The notes: generated by a model from the letters alone, not told the origin. DNA of 64,000 nucleotides from Paracoxiella cheracis (GCF_049348705.1 NZ_CP186485.1:2108001-2172000); one strand, 5' to 3'; positions 8,603 through 17,251 are shown, counted from the stretch's first letter. Translations and numbers: made by a program.

Positions 8603-9061
8603 ATGGAAGAACTGGACTTTGCATATTTCAAGCAGCTGGGCATTAGTTTACTGGAAGTATTACTCTCATTATCCGTTATCACCATTGTTTTAATAATGGC
8701 AAGTCGTTATTTTTTCATTACAAGCAATAATACCAAATTAAGTAATGCAATTAGCCAAGTCGGCGGATTAGTCGCGGCAGCACATAACTGGAAAGGCATA
8801 AAAATCTCATTTGCAGGCCTAAGCATGCAAACCCTCTATGACGATGGGCAATTGGAACATTTTCCAGGTCTCGATGACTCAGCACCTTCGCATATTTCAG
8901 TTTATGATTTATGGGGAAATCATTTTAATATTGCACCGGCTGCTGCCAATAAAGCGTCTATTACGCTGATATTGCCCAATGCTAAAAATTGCCAGGCATT
9001 AGCGAATGCCTATGCAGGCGCCACCTGTAGCGGCTCAAATTTTACATATACATTTTCATAG
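8603..9061 (+). CDS. Type IV prepilin-like protein (PilS-like)
   Basis: A short hydrophilic leader ends in Gly before ISLLEVLLSLSVITIVLI, the classic class III signal: cleavage after Gly, Glu at mature position 5, then a hydrophobic helix. The mature part ends with a small globular domain containing a Cys pair (NAKNCQAL and GATCSGS), similar in plan to the PilS pilins of R64-type thin pili. Such pilins are processed by a prepilin peptidase and assembled through the inner membrane. AAGGA 6 bases upstream supports ATG 8603; the frame extends to 8522. The two following genes, only 11 and 1 bases apart, look like pilus-assembly proteins, so this is probably one operon. No ATPase or secretin lies in the window. 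Confidence 0.72.
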   Translation: MEELDFAYFKQLGISLLEVLLSLSVITIVLIMASRYFFITSNNTKLSNAISQVGGLVAAAHNWKGIKISFAGLSMQTLYDDGQLEHFPGLDDSAPSHISVYDLWGNHFNIAPAAANKASITLILPNAKNCQALANAYAGATCSGSNFTYTFS

Positions 9062-9072
9062 CAGTAAATCTC

Positions 9073-10278
9073 ATGACCACATTAACACGAAATGATGGGA
9101 CACAATTTGTGGTTCAAGCATATCGCAAATTGCTCACTAACACTAAAAAGACGATACTTAGCCAGCATGTTCGAAAAATTGCAGAACAACAAGGGCAGCT
9201 CATTCGTTTATTTAAAAAAGAACCCAGTGGTTATTATGAAGCTGTTTTTTCACACGAACCAGGTTACTTATTAGGCGAGAGCGTCAAACACTATTTTAAT
9301 CAGGCACAAAATTTAGTCTTTTGTGAAGCACTCCCCAATAGCACAGACGTATTGGTTGTAATTATTCGTGCAGGAGTTATTTGCTTGGACGCGTTGATAG
9401 CCACAGAAAACCTACATCAAAAATTAGCAACATTCACAGCCGAACACCACCCTTTTCAAATTATCACATCAGGCAATGTCCCACTTAAAGAAAAGACAGC
9501 CGCGGGTGGGTTTAGCTTACCCGCTGATTTGGTCGCATCCTTTGAAACCTTAGAAGACCCTTTATTTCCACGCTTACCAACATTAGCATCATTCCAATTA
9601 TTACCACTAGCAGTAGCACTGAAATCAGAACATTTAACCAGCCACCTCACATCCATTAGTATGTTAGGTGTTATTGTTGTGATTGGCTTTCTTTGCTGGT
9701 GGATTTTATCGCCCACAAAACTTGTGATACATACACGAGCCGAACAAGTTTTACCTTATCCTGCACCTGAAAAGCAATTAGACGAACTAGTACAAACCAT
9801 TCAAATATTGTATGGCCTACCGGGCTGGAAAGCGTCAACGATTACATTTTATAACAACGATTATAAAATCACTGTTGAATCTAATGGTGGAAATTTAGAG
9901 GCGCTGAATACTTGGGCTAAGCGAAATCACTTTGGTTACCAACTCACCGCGCACGGCGCCGTTTTAATCAAACACTCAACGTTAAAAAACCATTTCGCCC
10001 CAACATCAATTTATCCAAATCAACAAGTACTCGAATTAATAATTGATCAACTTAACGAACTGCTCCTCGGAAACCATGTGACATTGGAACGAACCATCAA
10101 AAGAGGAGATATAAAAGAAACGATACTGTCGATCAATCTACAAAATAAATCAACGCTACTATTATCGATTATCGGAGCGCAACTAAAAAACTTACCAATC
10201 ACTATCAATAAAATATCGCTCATTACACAGGAGGATTCTATCAATGGAACCGTTAACATTTCCGTTTGGGGAAAATAA
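9073..10278 (+). CDS. Bitopic membrane protein, PilO2-like (type IVb pilus accessory)
   Basis: The protein has a cytoplasmic N-terminal half (about 1-190), one membrane helix at about 193-213 (SISMLGVIVVIGFLCWWIL) and a periplasmic C-terminal half. This topology and size (401 residues) fit PilO2-type pilin accessory proteins of R64-like thin pili, which bridge the cytoplasmic ATPase and the outer-membrane secretin. The sequence match is weak: only VLVVIIRAGVICLDALI resembles the family pattern I remember, so the call rests mostly on topology and on its place between a PilS-like prepilin and a SPOR protein. The stop TAA at 10276-10278 sits 1 base before the next ATG, suggesting translational coupling. 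Confidence 0.5.
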   Translation: MTTLTRNDGTQFVVQAYRKLLTNTKKTILSQHVRKIAEQQGQLIRLFKKEPSGYYEAVFSHEPGYLLGESVKHYFNQAQNLVFCEALPNSTDVLVVIIRAGVICLDALIATENLHQKLATFTAEHHPFQIITSGNVPLKEKTAAGGFSLPADLVASFETLEDPLFPRLPTLASFQLLPLAVALKSEHLTSHLTSISMLGVIVVIGFLCWWILSPTKLVIHTRAEQVLPYPAPEKQLDELVQTIQILYGLPGWKASTITFYNNDYKITVESNGGNLEALNTWAKRNHFGYQLTAHGAVLIKHSTLKNHFAPTSIYPNQQVLELIIDQLNELLLGNHVTLERTIKRGDIKETILSINLQNKSTLLLSIIGAQLKNLPITINKISLITQEDSINGTVNISVWGK

Positions 10279-10279
10279 T

Positions 10280-11233
10280 ATGAAAATGGAAAAACGCCAA
10301 TTTATCACGATTTTTATAGCTGTCGCTGCTTTAATTTTTTTAGGACGAGAGCTTTACATACTTATTTTTCGCAACACGGCATCCACGGCATCCACGGCAT
10401 CCACGGCATCCACGGCATCCACGGCATCCACGGCATCCACGGCATCCACGGCATCCACGGCATCCTCTACACAAAATCAAATGATAAATCAATCATCATC
10501 GTTTCACTACCAAGCCCGTTCTGATATCCCAAATGCAAAGGATGAACAACACTTAAATCCAAAAATAAAAAATAATCGTTATGCACTCGTTCAAAGTCAA
10601 CGTGAGTATATTGAGTTAATCCATAAAGTCGAAATCGCAAAAATACAACGGCGATTGATTGACGAAGAAGTTGCTATTGCAGCCGCCAAGAATCGCATCG
10701 CCATGCTAAACTCACAAACTGAAAAACTCAATGACAAAAATCGTCACTCTCCTGAAACAACTAACAAAAAAAATAACACTCCATCGAGGTTCAATAATTT
10801 TCGAAGCTTCGCCAATATTCAAACCCCTCTGACTACGGATCTCAAAAACACAAACTCTGCACAAAAAAAAGAAATATTAGCGCTCGCCCCTACACCAAAA
10901 TCAACCGACATGTTAAAAATAGATACCTACACATTGGATGAGATCCAGTTATTAGAATTACCAGCCAATAACTATACCATTACTCTCAAAGGCTCATTTA
11001 ACAAACATGATTTAGAAATGTACGCCAAGGAAAACAATCTTGGCCCAAAAGCAATTTACTATTCCGTTCAAAGACGAGGGAAGCTTTGGTTTGTTTTATT
11101 ATATGATCATTACAACACGAAGGAAGAAGCAAATTCAGCATTGCAGCAACTGCCACAGTCGCTACAACAAGACGGTCCGACTGTAAAAAGTATTGATGAC
11201 ATCCAACAAGCGATAAAAGCACAAAAACAATAG
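10280..11233 (+). CDS. Bitopic protein with TAS tripeptide repeats and C-terminal SPOR-like domain
   Basis: One membrane helix near the N-terminus (FITIFIAVAALIFLG, residues 8-22) leads into the periplasm. Residues 33-62 are ten perfect Thr-Ala-Ser repeats. Residues of about 110-155 form a charged probable coiled coil. The C-terminal 85 residues (NNYTITLKGSFNKHDLEMYA, then KLWFVLLYDHYNTKEEANSAL) match the DamX-type SPOR pattern that binds septal peptidoglycan. GGGGA 6 bases upstream supports ATG 10280; an ATG at 10244 would overlap the preceding gene. As the third member of the pilin operon it may tether the apparatus to the wall. That role is inference. Confidence 0.7.
   Translation: MKMEKRQFITIFIAVAALIFLGRELYILIFRNTASTASTASTASTASTASTASTASTASTASSTQNQMINQSSSFHYQARSDIPNAKDEQHLNPKIKNNRYALVQSQREYIELIHKVEIAKIQRRLIDEEVAIAAAKNRIAMLNSQTEKLNDKNRHSPETTNKKNNTPSRFNNFRSFANIQTPLTTDLKNTNSAQKKEILALAPTPKSTDMLKIDTYTLDEIQLLELPANNYTITLKGSFNKHDLEMYAKENNLGPKAIYYSVQRRGKLWFVLLYDHYNTKEEANSALQQLPQSLQQDGPTVKSIDDIQQAIKAQKQ
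10376..10465 (+). repeat. Perfect 9-bp tandem repeat, ten copies (ACGGCATCC)
   Basis: Ninety bases consist of ten identical copies of the 9-mer encoding Thr-Ala-Ser. Every copy is identical at all three codon wobble positions, so the array is recent or homogenised by slippage. Copy-number change would keep the reading frame and only lengthen or shorten the periplasmic stalk. Confidence 0.97.
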
Positions 11234-11257
11234 AGCTTATGTATAACGCCTCTAGAT

Positions 11258-11286
11258 TATACACGACACAATGCCTGCGTTATAAT
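11258..11286 (+). promoter_or_regulatory. Promoter for the HlyD-ABC exporter operon
   Basis: TATACA at 11258-11263 and a perfect TATAAT at 11281-11286 are 17 bases apart, 43 bases before the ATG of the HlyD-like gene. Confidence 0.5.
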
Positions 11287-11329
11287 GACACAGCATTTGA
11301 TTGTGTGGTGATTATAACGAGGTTGTCTT

Positions 11330-12286
11330 ATGCGCTTTACGAAGCTATTAATTTTCGCGCTATATACCGCACTTTGTCTTTGCGCCTGTTCAAAAGGAAA
11401 ACACGTCACAGTACAAGGTTACATTGAAGGACAATTCATCTATCTCTCATCAAGCGTATCAGGCAACTTAGAAGAGCTCTTGATTTATCGCGGTAATCAC
11501 GTAGACGTCAATCAAACACTATTTATTCTTGACCCACAACCCCAACTCGCTGAGCTACAACAAACAAAAGCCAAACTTGCAGAAGCGAAACAAAATCTAG
11601 AAAACTTGATTCAAGGACAGCGTAAGACTGTGCTTGAAGGCATCATTGCACAACGCAATCAAGCCCAGGCTAACTTACGGCTTGCAAAGCAAACACTGAT
11701 CCGTTACCAACAACTTTATAATGATGCCGCCATTGGCAAACAGCAACTGGATGAAGCCATTTCTGATTATCACGCGAAACTACAATTAGTAAAACAATAC
11801 GAGGCTAATTTAGAAGAAGCAAAATTGGGGTCGCGTAAATATCTCATCTTAGCCCAACAAGCGACTGTCGATGCCGCACAAGCAGACGTCGAAAAGTTAA
11901 CGTGGGAATTACAACAAAAAACGGTCAAAGCACCTAAAGCCGGCCAAATATTTGATACCTTTTATAAAAAAGGCGAATATGTACCTGCAGGCCAAGGGGT
12001 TGCGGCTCTATTAACACCTGATAACATCAAATTAATTTTTTATGTACCCGAACCCTTTTTGAGTCAATTAAAGTTAGGCACTAAAGTTTCATTTAGTTGT
12101 GACGGCTGCAAAACAACGCAGGCAATGATTGATTATGTCTCACCACAAGCAGAATATACCCCTCCCGTTATTTACAGCCGCCAATCTCGATCAAAATTAG
12201 TGTATCGCGTTGAAGCTTCGATGCCTGCAAAAATTGCCGTTCAGTTTCACGCAGGACAACCCGTGGATGTTTACTTAAAAAAGTAA
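11330..12286 (+). CDS. HlyD/YbhG-family periplasmic adaptor lipoprotein
   Basis: The signal sequence ends in the lipobox LCAC with Cys20 as lipid site. A biotinyl-lipoyl-like half (GYIEGQFIYLSSSVSGNLEELLIYRGNHV, residues about 30-58) is followed by a long coiled coil (about 75-190, many Gln/Ala/Leu heptads) and the second half (KAPKAGQIFDTFYKKGEYV) with a beta-barrel. This is the usual membrane-fusion-protein plan. It would link the inner-membrane ABC permease at 13213 to a TolC-type channel such as the one at 1592. GAGG lies 8 bases upstream of ATG 11330. The three exporter genes form an operon (gap of 4 bases, then an 11-base overlap) as in ybhGFSR, but with a single permease. Confidence 0.9.
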   Translation: MRFTKLLIFALYTALCLCACSKGKHVTVQGYIEGQFIYLSSSVSGNLEELLIYRGNHVDVNQTLFILDPQPQLAELQQTKAKLAEAKQNLENLIQGQRKTVLEGIIAQRNQAQANLRLAKQTLIRYQQLYNDAAIGKQQLDEAISDYHAKLQLVKQYEANLEEAKLGSRKYLILAQQATVDAAQADVEKLTWELQQKTVKAPKAGQIFDTFYKKGEYVPAGQGVAALLTPDNIKLIFYVPEPFLSQLKLGTKVSFSCDGCKTTQAMIDYVSPQAEYTPPVIYSRQSRSKLVYRVEASMPAKIAVQFHAGQPVDVYLKK

Positions 12287-12290
12287 AAAT

Positions 12291-13223
12291 ATGACACAAG
12301 AAGAATACATCATCGATGTCAAAGATCTGAATAAAAATTTTGGAGGGAAACCCGCTGTTGTTAATGCATCGCTGCGTGTAAAAAAAGGCGAAATTTTTGG
12401 ATTCCTAGGACCTAATGGCAGTCGAAAAACAACAACGATTCGCATGTTATGTGGGCTACTAAAACCCGATGCTGGTTCAGGACAATGTTTAGGCTACGAT
12501 GTCATCAAAGATTCTTTAGATATCAAAAGACATGTCGGATACATGACGCAACGATTTAGTTTATATGAAGATTTAAGCGTCTATGAAAACCTTGATTTTA
12601 TCGCACAACTCTACGGCATGAAAAACCGCAAAAAAATTGTTCTTCAAAGCATCGAAGATTTAGGTTTATCCGATCGTCGCACACAATTAGCCGGTACTTT
12701 ATCGGGAGGTTGGAAACAACGTTTGGCACTATCAGCCGCTTTAATTCATAAACCCCAATTACTTTTATTAGACGAACCCACTGCGGTCGTGGACCCAAAA
12801 GCACGCCGAGATTTTTGGGATCAAATTCATCATCTCGCTAAACAAGGCATTACAACATTAGTCAGCACGCATTATATGGATGAAGCAGAACGCTGCACGC
12901 GATTAGCCTACATTGCTTATGGCCATATGTTAATTCAAGGCACTTCAGAACATATCATTCAAGAATCAAAACTCAATACCTGGAAAGTAACGGGTGAACA
13001 TTTGGTGAGTTTATCGGAAAAACTCGAGAAATTACCTGGCATCGAACAAGTCGCCGCATTCGGCACTGCCTTGCATGTAAGCGGCACAAATGAAAGTCTA
13101 CTGACACAAAGCATCTCATCTTTTCAAACATCGGAATATCACTGGCAAAAAATTTCTCCCAACCTCGAAGATGTTTTTATTTCACTAGTCGGCAGCACTG
13201 AGGAACCTGTTAATGGATCATAA
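12291..13223 (+). CDS. ABC exporter ATPase (YbhF-like) with altered Walker A
   Basis: A single nucleotide-binding domain with Walker A at 40-47, signature LSGGW (137-141), Walker B LLLLDEP (Asp161, Glu162) and switch His194. The C-terminal 80 residues form the extra domain typical of drug-export ATPases. The Walker A reads GPNGSRKTT: codon 12423-12425 is CGA (Arg45) where the family has Gly immediately before the catalytic Lys46. That Gly is part of GxxxxGK[ST] and its loss normally prevents nucleotide binding. GGA to CGA is one base change. LSGGW instead of LSGGQ is common in this branch and not a defect. The frame is otherwise intact, so this is either a recently inactivated exporter, a sequencing error, or an unusual ATPase. 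Confidence 0.9.
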   Translation: MTQEEYIIDVKDLNKNFGGKPAVVNASLRVKKGEIFGFLGPNGSRKTTTIRMLCGLLKPDAGSGQCLGYDVIKDSLDIKRHVGYMTQRFSLYEDLSVYENLDFIAQLYGMKNRKKIVLQSIEDLGLSDRRTQLAGTLSGGWKQRLALSAALIHKPQLLLLDEPTAVVDPKARRDFWDQIHHLAKQGITTLVSTHYMDEAERCTRLAYIAYGHMLIQGTSEHIIQESKLNTWKVTGEHLVSLSEKLEKLPGIEQVAAFGTALHVSGTNESLLTQSISSFQTSEYHWQKISPNLEDVFISLVGSTEEPVNGS

Positions 13224-14352
13224 ATACTTTTCTTGGACTCGCTGCATCGCAGTGATGTTTAAAGAATTCATACAAATGCGTCGCGATCGCCTCACCTTTG
13301 CCATGATGATCGGAGTTCCTCTACTCCAATTGATATTATTTGGATACGCAATTAACACAAACCCAAAACATCTACCGACAGCGATTGTTATGGGTGATCA
13401 TAGTCCATTTACCTATGCATTTATTCGTGGGTTGGAAAACACGGATTATTTCCGCATTACTCAAAAGCCCAAAACTATTAAAAAGGCCAACGAAATGCTC
13501 GCCTTGGGGAAAGTTTTATTTGTAGTAAGCATTCCACCCGACTTCACCACGCGATTAGTGCGCGATCAGCATCCACAAATTCTCATTGAAGCGGATGCAT
13601 CAGATCCTGTCGCTTCAGTTAATGCCATGGCTGCCATCAAACCCTTGGCCGAAAATATTTTTAATCCGTTATTAAAAGCCAATTTACAAGATTTAAAAGC
13701 AAAGCCTCTCGCTGTGGATATCGTCGTCCATCGAAAGTATAACCCAGAAAATATCACACAATATAATATTGTGCCCGGATTATTGGGCGTTGTACTCACC
13801 ATGACAATGATATTAATCACGAGCCTTGCCATCACGCGCGAACGTGAGCGTGGCACCATGGAAAGCTTGTTGGCGACTCCCGTCAGACCCTTAGAAGTGA
13901 TGATCGGCAAAATCACGCCATATATTATCGTCGGATATGTTCAGGTTTTATTAATTGTCTTGGCATCTCGCTATTTATTCGACGTCCCCATTGAAGGAAG
14001 CATTATTACATTACTCCTATGCGTATTGCCCTTTATTGCCGCTAATTTATCGATTGGATTAACCTTCTCATCCATTGCAAAAAACCAATTACAGGCCGTG
14101 CAGATGGCATTCTTTTTCTTTTTACCCTCTATTTTATTATCGGGATTCATGTTTCCCTTTGCCGGCATGCCACAGTGGGCGCAATGGTTAGGTTCCCTAT
14201 TACCATTGACTCATTTTCTTAGAATTGCACGTGGCATATTGCTAAAGGGAAACGGTTGGGCAGAAATAGCTCCCAATCTGTGGCCTATTATTTTATTTGC
14301 CGTACTTGCGCTCCTGATTGGGGTGAAACGATATCGACAAACACTGGATTAA
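13213..14352 (+). CDS. ABC-2 type exporter permease (YbhS/YbhR-like)
   Basis: The 379-residue protein has an N-terminal helix (MMIGVPLLQLILFGYAI), a large periplasmic loop with NTDYFRIT and YNPENITQYNIVPGL, then five C-terminal helices with the conserved RERERGTMESLLATPV cytoplasmic motif and LSGFMFPFAGMP. This is the ABC2_membrane_3 layout of drug or lipid exporters. It overlaps the ATPase gene by 11 bases. Enterobacterial ybhGFSR has two permeases; only one is here, so it should act as a homodimer. Substrate unknown. Confidence 0.9.
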   Translation: MDHKYFSWTRCIAVMFKEFIQMRRDRLTFAMMIGVPLLQLILFGYAINTNPKHLPTAIVMGDHSPFTYAFIRGLENTDYFRITQKPKTIKKANEMLALGKVLFVVSIPPDFTTRLVRDQHPQILIEADASDPVASVNAMAAIKPLAENIFNPLLKANLQDLKAKPLAVDIVVHRKYNPENITQYNIVPGLLGVVLTMTMILITSLAITRERERGTMESLLATPVRPLEVMIGKITPYIIVGYVQVLLIVLASRYLFDVPIEGSIITLLLCVLPFIAANLSIGLTFSSIAKNQLQAVQMAFFFFLPSILLSGFMFPFAGMPQWAQWLGSLLPLTHFLRIARGILLKGNGWAEIAPNLWPIILFAVLALLIGVKRYRQTLD

Positions 14353-14431
14353 AGTTTATTTGGGTTTTAACAGCAATTGCGTTAAAATTGTTCAGCGCTT
14401 TTCGCTTGGCCGCCTTAACAAGGAGATCTTC

Positions 14432-14992
14432 ATGAACTCATTGATTAAATTCAGAATTCCTGTCTTTGGCTTAGTAGCACTCACACTACTTAGCCTCACC
14501 GCCTGCACTCATCAACCACCTCAAATGATCCCATACAGCATGATGGAAATGGACACCCAACTGTCAGCCGATGAACAAGAGGCCCTCTTAGGCTTGATTC
14601 GCAAATCGGGTGTTCAAGTGATTCAGCAAGGCTCACGACTCATCATGGTGCTACCCGCTGATACTTTCTTCGTCCCCACAACCGCTATTGTAAAAGACAG
14701 CAAAGTCCCCAAATTACGACTCATTGCTCTTTATTTACATAACTATATACGCAAGAACTACACTCAATTCCCCATCAAAATTTATGGTTATACGGATACG
14801 GTGTACAAACGAACAGTTCGTCACCATTACTCTAATCAGTATGCACAAGTGATCGCGTCATTCATGTGGCGCCATGGCTTTAGACCTGCTCAAATGAGTG
14901 TTGTCGGACACGGTGCGAAATATCCTATCGCAAGCAACCGAACAGCCGAAGGCAGCGCCTATAATCGACGCGTAGTGATCCAAGTAAATTAA
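14432..14992 (+). CDS. OmpA-domain lipoprotein, possibly IcmN/DotK-like
   Basis: The signal peptide ends in LLSLTAC, a lipobox with the lipidated Cys in TACTHQ. The remainder is a compact OmpA-like peptidoglycan-binding domain: VLPADTFFVPTT, KIYGYTDTV, VVGHGAKYPIASN, AYNRRVVIQV. At 186 residues with SGVQVIQQGSRLIMVLP ahead of the OmpA fold it resembles IcmN (DotK), the OmpA-family lipoprotein of Dot/Icm type IVB systems. I cannot separate that from a generic OmpA lipoprotein, and no other icm/dot gene is in the window. AGGAG at 14421-14425 fixes the start at 14432. Its stop overlaps that of the convergent GH3 gene through a shared TTAA. Confidence 0.78.
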   Translation: MNSLIKFRIPVFGLVALTLLSLTACTHQPPQMIPYSMMEMDTQLSADEQEALLGLIRKSGVQVIQQGSRLIMVLPADTFFVPTTAIVKDSKVPKLRLIALYLHNYIRKNYTQFPIKIYGYTDTVYKRTVRHHYSNQYAQVIASFMWRHGFRPAQMSVVGHGAKYPIASNRTAEGSAYNRRVVIQVN

Positions 14993-16146
14993 CGCTGCTG
15001 CGATTCTCCCAGCGTTTTCTTTACCTCTAAAATTCTACGATAGGAGTTGAAAATGTCTCGACGCGCCTCTTGATTATTTGCAGCTAATTGCATCATGGTA
15101 TTATACAATTCAGTCGCATCACGCTTTGGGTCATAACCTTGAGTACCGCCATATAAAATCATGTTATTCCCCGCTAAGACCGCCAAACGAATCGCTTTCG
15201 CAGTTGCGACGTGACCCCGAATCGCCTTTGCATCCATATCATCCGTCATGATTATTCCACGAAAATGTAAATGATGTCGCAATAATCCAGTGACGATCTC
15301 ATGAGACAATGATGCTTCTAAACCACTTTTATCCAATCGACGATTGATTGTATGCGCCACCATAATAAAATGGCACGATTGATGTCTGTTAATAAGTTCT
15401 CGATAAGGAATTAATTCCACCATTTTCCATGTCTCAGTGACATCACTCACTTTAACGTCTGTGTTTGTTTTACTGCTCCCTAATCCAGGAAAATGTTTTA
15501 ACGTGCAGAAGATTCTCGCCTTTCTATAAGCTTCAACACTCGCCATCAAGTCTTTTGTAACTTTAATGGGATCATGCCCAAAGCTTCGCTCTAGTTTGCC
15601 GATGGAAGGATTCTTGGGATTGAGATTGAGGTCAGCAACCGGCGCAAGATTCAGATTGATACCATAACGTTTTAGCAAGTCAGCGCGATACAAAACTTGG
15701 CTGTAAATTTCTTTTTGATTATTAGATTCACCTAATTTTTGCTGACTATAATTATCATCTAATTTGAATCCTTTTTCAGTTTTTAACACTGTGATCATGC
15801 CACCCTCTTGGTCTAGCGCGATCAGTAAAGGCGCATCATGGTACTTTTTAGCATAGTACTGAAGTTGTTTTGTAAGTCGTTTCAGTTGAGCAGGGCTGCT
15901 GATATTTCTCGCCATCCCCTTTCGCTCGTTTTTTTTATCGAAATGATCGAACAATATCACGCCACCGATGTGATAATTTTTAATCGCCTTTACAATGGGT
16001 GATTGTTCGTTGATCGTAGTCCCGTTGAATCCGACCATCATCATTTGACCGACGGCATTCGAAATATTGGGCCTCGCCGAAGCTGAATGGATGGAGCCAA
16101 AAAAAATCACGAAACCGATAACACAATATTTTGGGAGCGGGTTCAT
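14989..16146 (-). CDS. Secreted glycoside hydrolase family 3 protein (NagZ-like) with altered acid/base loop
   Basis: Signal peptide (1-24), then a GH3 N-terminal barrel: GQMMMVGFNG, GGVILF, LIALDQEGG, NLAPVADLN, LKHFPGLGSS, MVAHT, GIIMTDDMDA. Asp302 in TDDMDA corresponds to the catalytic nucleophile of NagZ-type beta-N-acetylglucosaminidases. In these enzymes the loop after KHFPGxG carries a Asp-x-His pair supplying the acid/base; here it reads NTDVK (Asn228, Asp230), so both residues are changed. Ordinary NagZ is cytoplasmic and acts in muropeptide recycling; this one has a signal peptide and would be periplasmic or secreted, as are some GH3 lipoproteins. It may be a binding protein, a phosphorylase-type variant, or use another residue. 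Confidence 0.88.
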   Translation of the reverse strand: MNPLPKYCVIGFVIFFGSIHSASARPNISNAVGQMMMVGFNGTTINEQSPIVKAIKNYHIGGVILFDHFDKKNERKGMARNISSPAQLKRLTKQLQYYAKKYHDAPLLIALDQEGGMITVLKTEKGFKLDDNYSQQKLGESNNQKEIYSQVLYRADLLKRYGINLNLAPVADLNLNPKNPSIGKLERSFGHDPIKVTKDLMASVEAYRKARIFCTLKHFPGLGSSKTNTDVKVSDVTETWKMVELIPYRELINRHQSCHFIMVAHTINRRLDKSGLEASLSHEIVTGLLRHHLHFRGIIMTDDMDAKAIRGHVATAKAIRLAVLAGNNMILYGGTQGYDPKRDATELYNTMMQLAANNQEARRDIFNSYRRILEVKKTLGESQQR

Positions 16147-16229
16147 TTCTCTTCCTTAAGAACAAAATAGAACGTTCACATTGTGACTCAAATGGACGTG
16201 GCGTTCCAACCCAGCCTGCCATTGAAACT

Positions 16230-17024
16230 TTAATTATGCCACGCCATCTGCAATACATTACCCGATTGCTCTGTATCCAGCGTCATATTTTTTGGATATT
16301 TATAATAATAAATATTGCCAAAATTCGATGCAAAGGCACGCAAGGTATCAACGGGACACACATAAGCCACCGCTTGATCGGTTGCTTGTACTTGCACATA
16401 ATGCGTGCGCAGATATGCAGCATGTAACGTCGAATGACCTAACACGCGCGCATATAATGCTCTCGCCGTTCCCGCCAATCGAATACTACCAGCACCTGTG
16501 CTGTTAATATAAACCGTATCGCTTTTTACCCAACGGACAGTAATTTGGTTACTACCGCTTTGTTTAATGTGATCGATATTCAATACACCTAACAAATTAA
16601 TCTTGCCGAAACCCGATGCATAAATATCGACTCCTTGGCCTCGAAGATTTCTCGCCGTGACATTAGTGGGGCCAGCTACCGTTATTTTTTTAAGGCTATT
16701 GATACGAACAATAAGCACGGGACGTTTTTTCAAACTTGGCAAAGGGCGCTGCCACGGCCCTTTTACATACAGAGTATGATCGACTATACGCACCTGCAAC
16801 GGCTCAACGGAGTAGGTCGCAACTGAAGCCGAAGGTCTAGCACCGGGACGAAGGCCTTTGATGACAACATCAAAATAACCGCTGACATTAAGCTGATCAA
16901 AAGCGCGCAGCGACAGTGCATGCTTTGTAAAATGGATTTGAGAAGGCACATCAGGACCACCTGCGTACACAAGCGGCATTGCCATGGTTACAGATAGAAG
17001 CCCGAGCAATCGGATTGCTTTCAT
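16230..17024 (-). CDS. Secreted GIN-domain (DUF2807) protein
   Basis: The signal peptide (MKAIRLLGLLSVTMAMPLVYA) is followed by a repetitive beta-rich protein: FDQLNVSGYFDVVI, LKKITVAGPTNVTARNL, GVDIYASGFGKINLLG, HIKQSGSNQITV, VYINSTGAGSIRLAG. This stacking pattern is the putative auto-transporter adhesin head GIN domain (PF10988), expected to form a beta-helix in the periplasm or on the surface. No binding partner is known. It lies 83 bases upstream of the GH3 gene in the same direction, so the two may be cotranscribed. Confidence 0.82.
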   Translation of the reverse strand: MKAIRLLGLLSVTMAMPLVYAGGPDVPSQIHFTKHALSLRAFDQLNVSGYFDVVIKGLRPGARPSASVATYSVEPLQVRIVDHTLYVKGPWQRPLPSLKKRPVLIVRINSLKKITVAGPTNVTARNLRGQGVDIYASGFGKINLLGVLNIDHIKQSGSNQITVRWVKSDTVYINSTGAGSIRLAGTARALYARVLGHSTLHAAYLRTHYVQVQATDQAVAYVCPVDTLRAFASNFGNIYYYKYPKNMTLDTEQSGNVLQMAWHN

Positions 17025-17186
17025 ACACTACTCCCAATTCATTGAAAAATAATGCTATTCGGCAAGCGGGTTAGCGTTGAACCCAAGCCATCCCTTTGCG
17101 GCGTCTATCGAAGATAGGCTGTATTATGAAGGATTTATATGAAACAGGTCAAGTGGGATCGAAAATGGCTTGACTGGCGAGTTTGG

Positions 17187-17244
17187 GCTTCCTGTTTTTC
17201 GGGAATCGCTGTCTCTAACTGCTTACGCCCGCAAAACAGGAAGC
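17187..17244. repeat. Dispersed palindromic element, copy A (core hairpin only)
   Basis: The 12-base arms GCTTCCTGTTTT (17187-17198) and AAAACAGGAAGC (17233-17244) are perfectly complementary and enclose a core TCGGGAATCGC...CTTACGCCCGC shared with copies B (39914) and C (40237). The outer AATTTCAATTGC ends are missing. It sits directly behind the rdgB stop codon, in a 227-bp gap that otherwise holds no gene. Confidence 0.85.
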
Positions 17245-17251
17245 GAATCGA

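Noticed and set aside
10376..10465. Possible CRISPR-like array
   Set aside because: The 9-bp units are contiguous without spacers and are in frame in a coding sequence; it is a minisatellite. No CRISPR array or cas gene was seen anywhere in the window.
17187..17244. Interpretation of the palindromic element as an integron attC site
   Set aside because: attC sites have conserved outer ends and a variable centre; here the core is conserved and the arms vary, and no integrase or cassette array is present.
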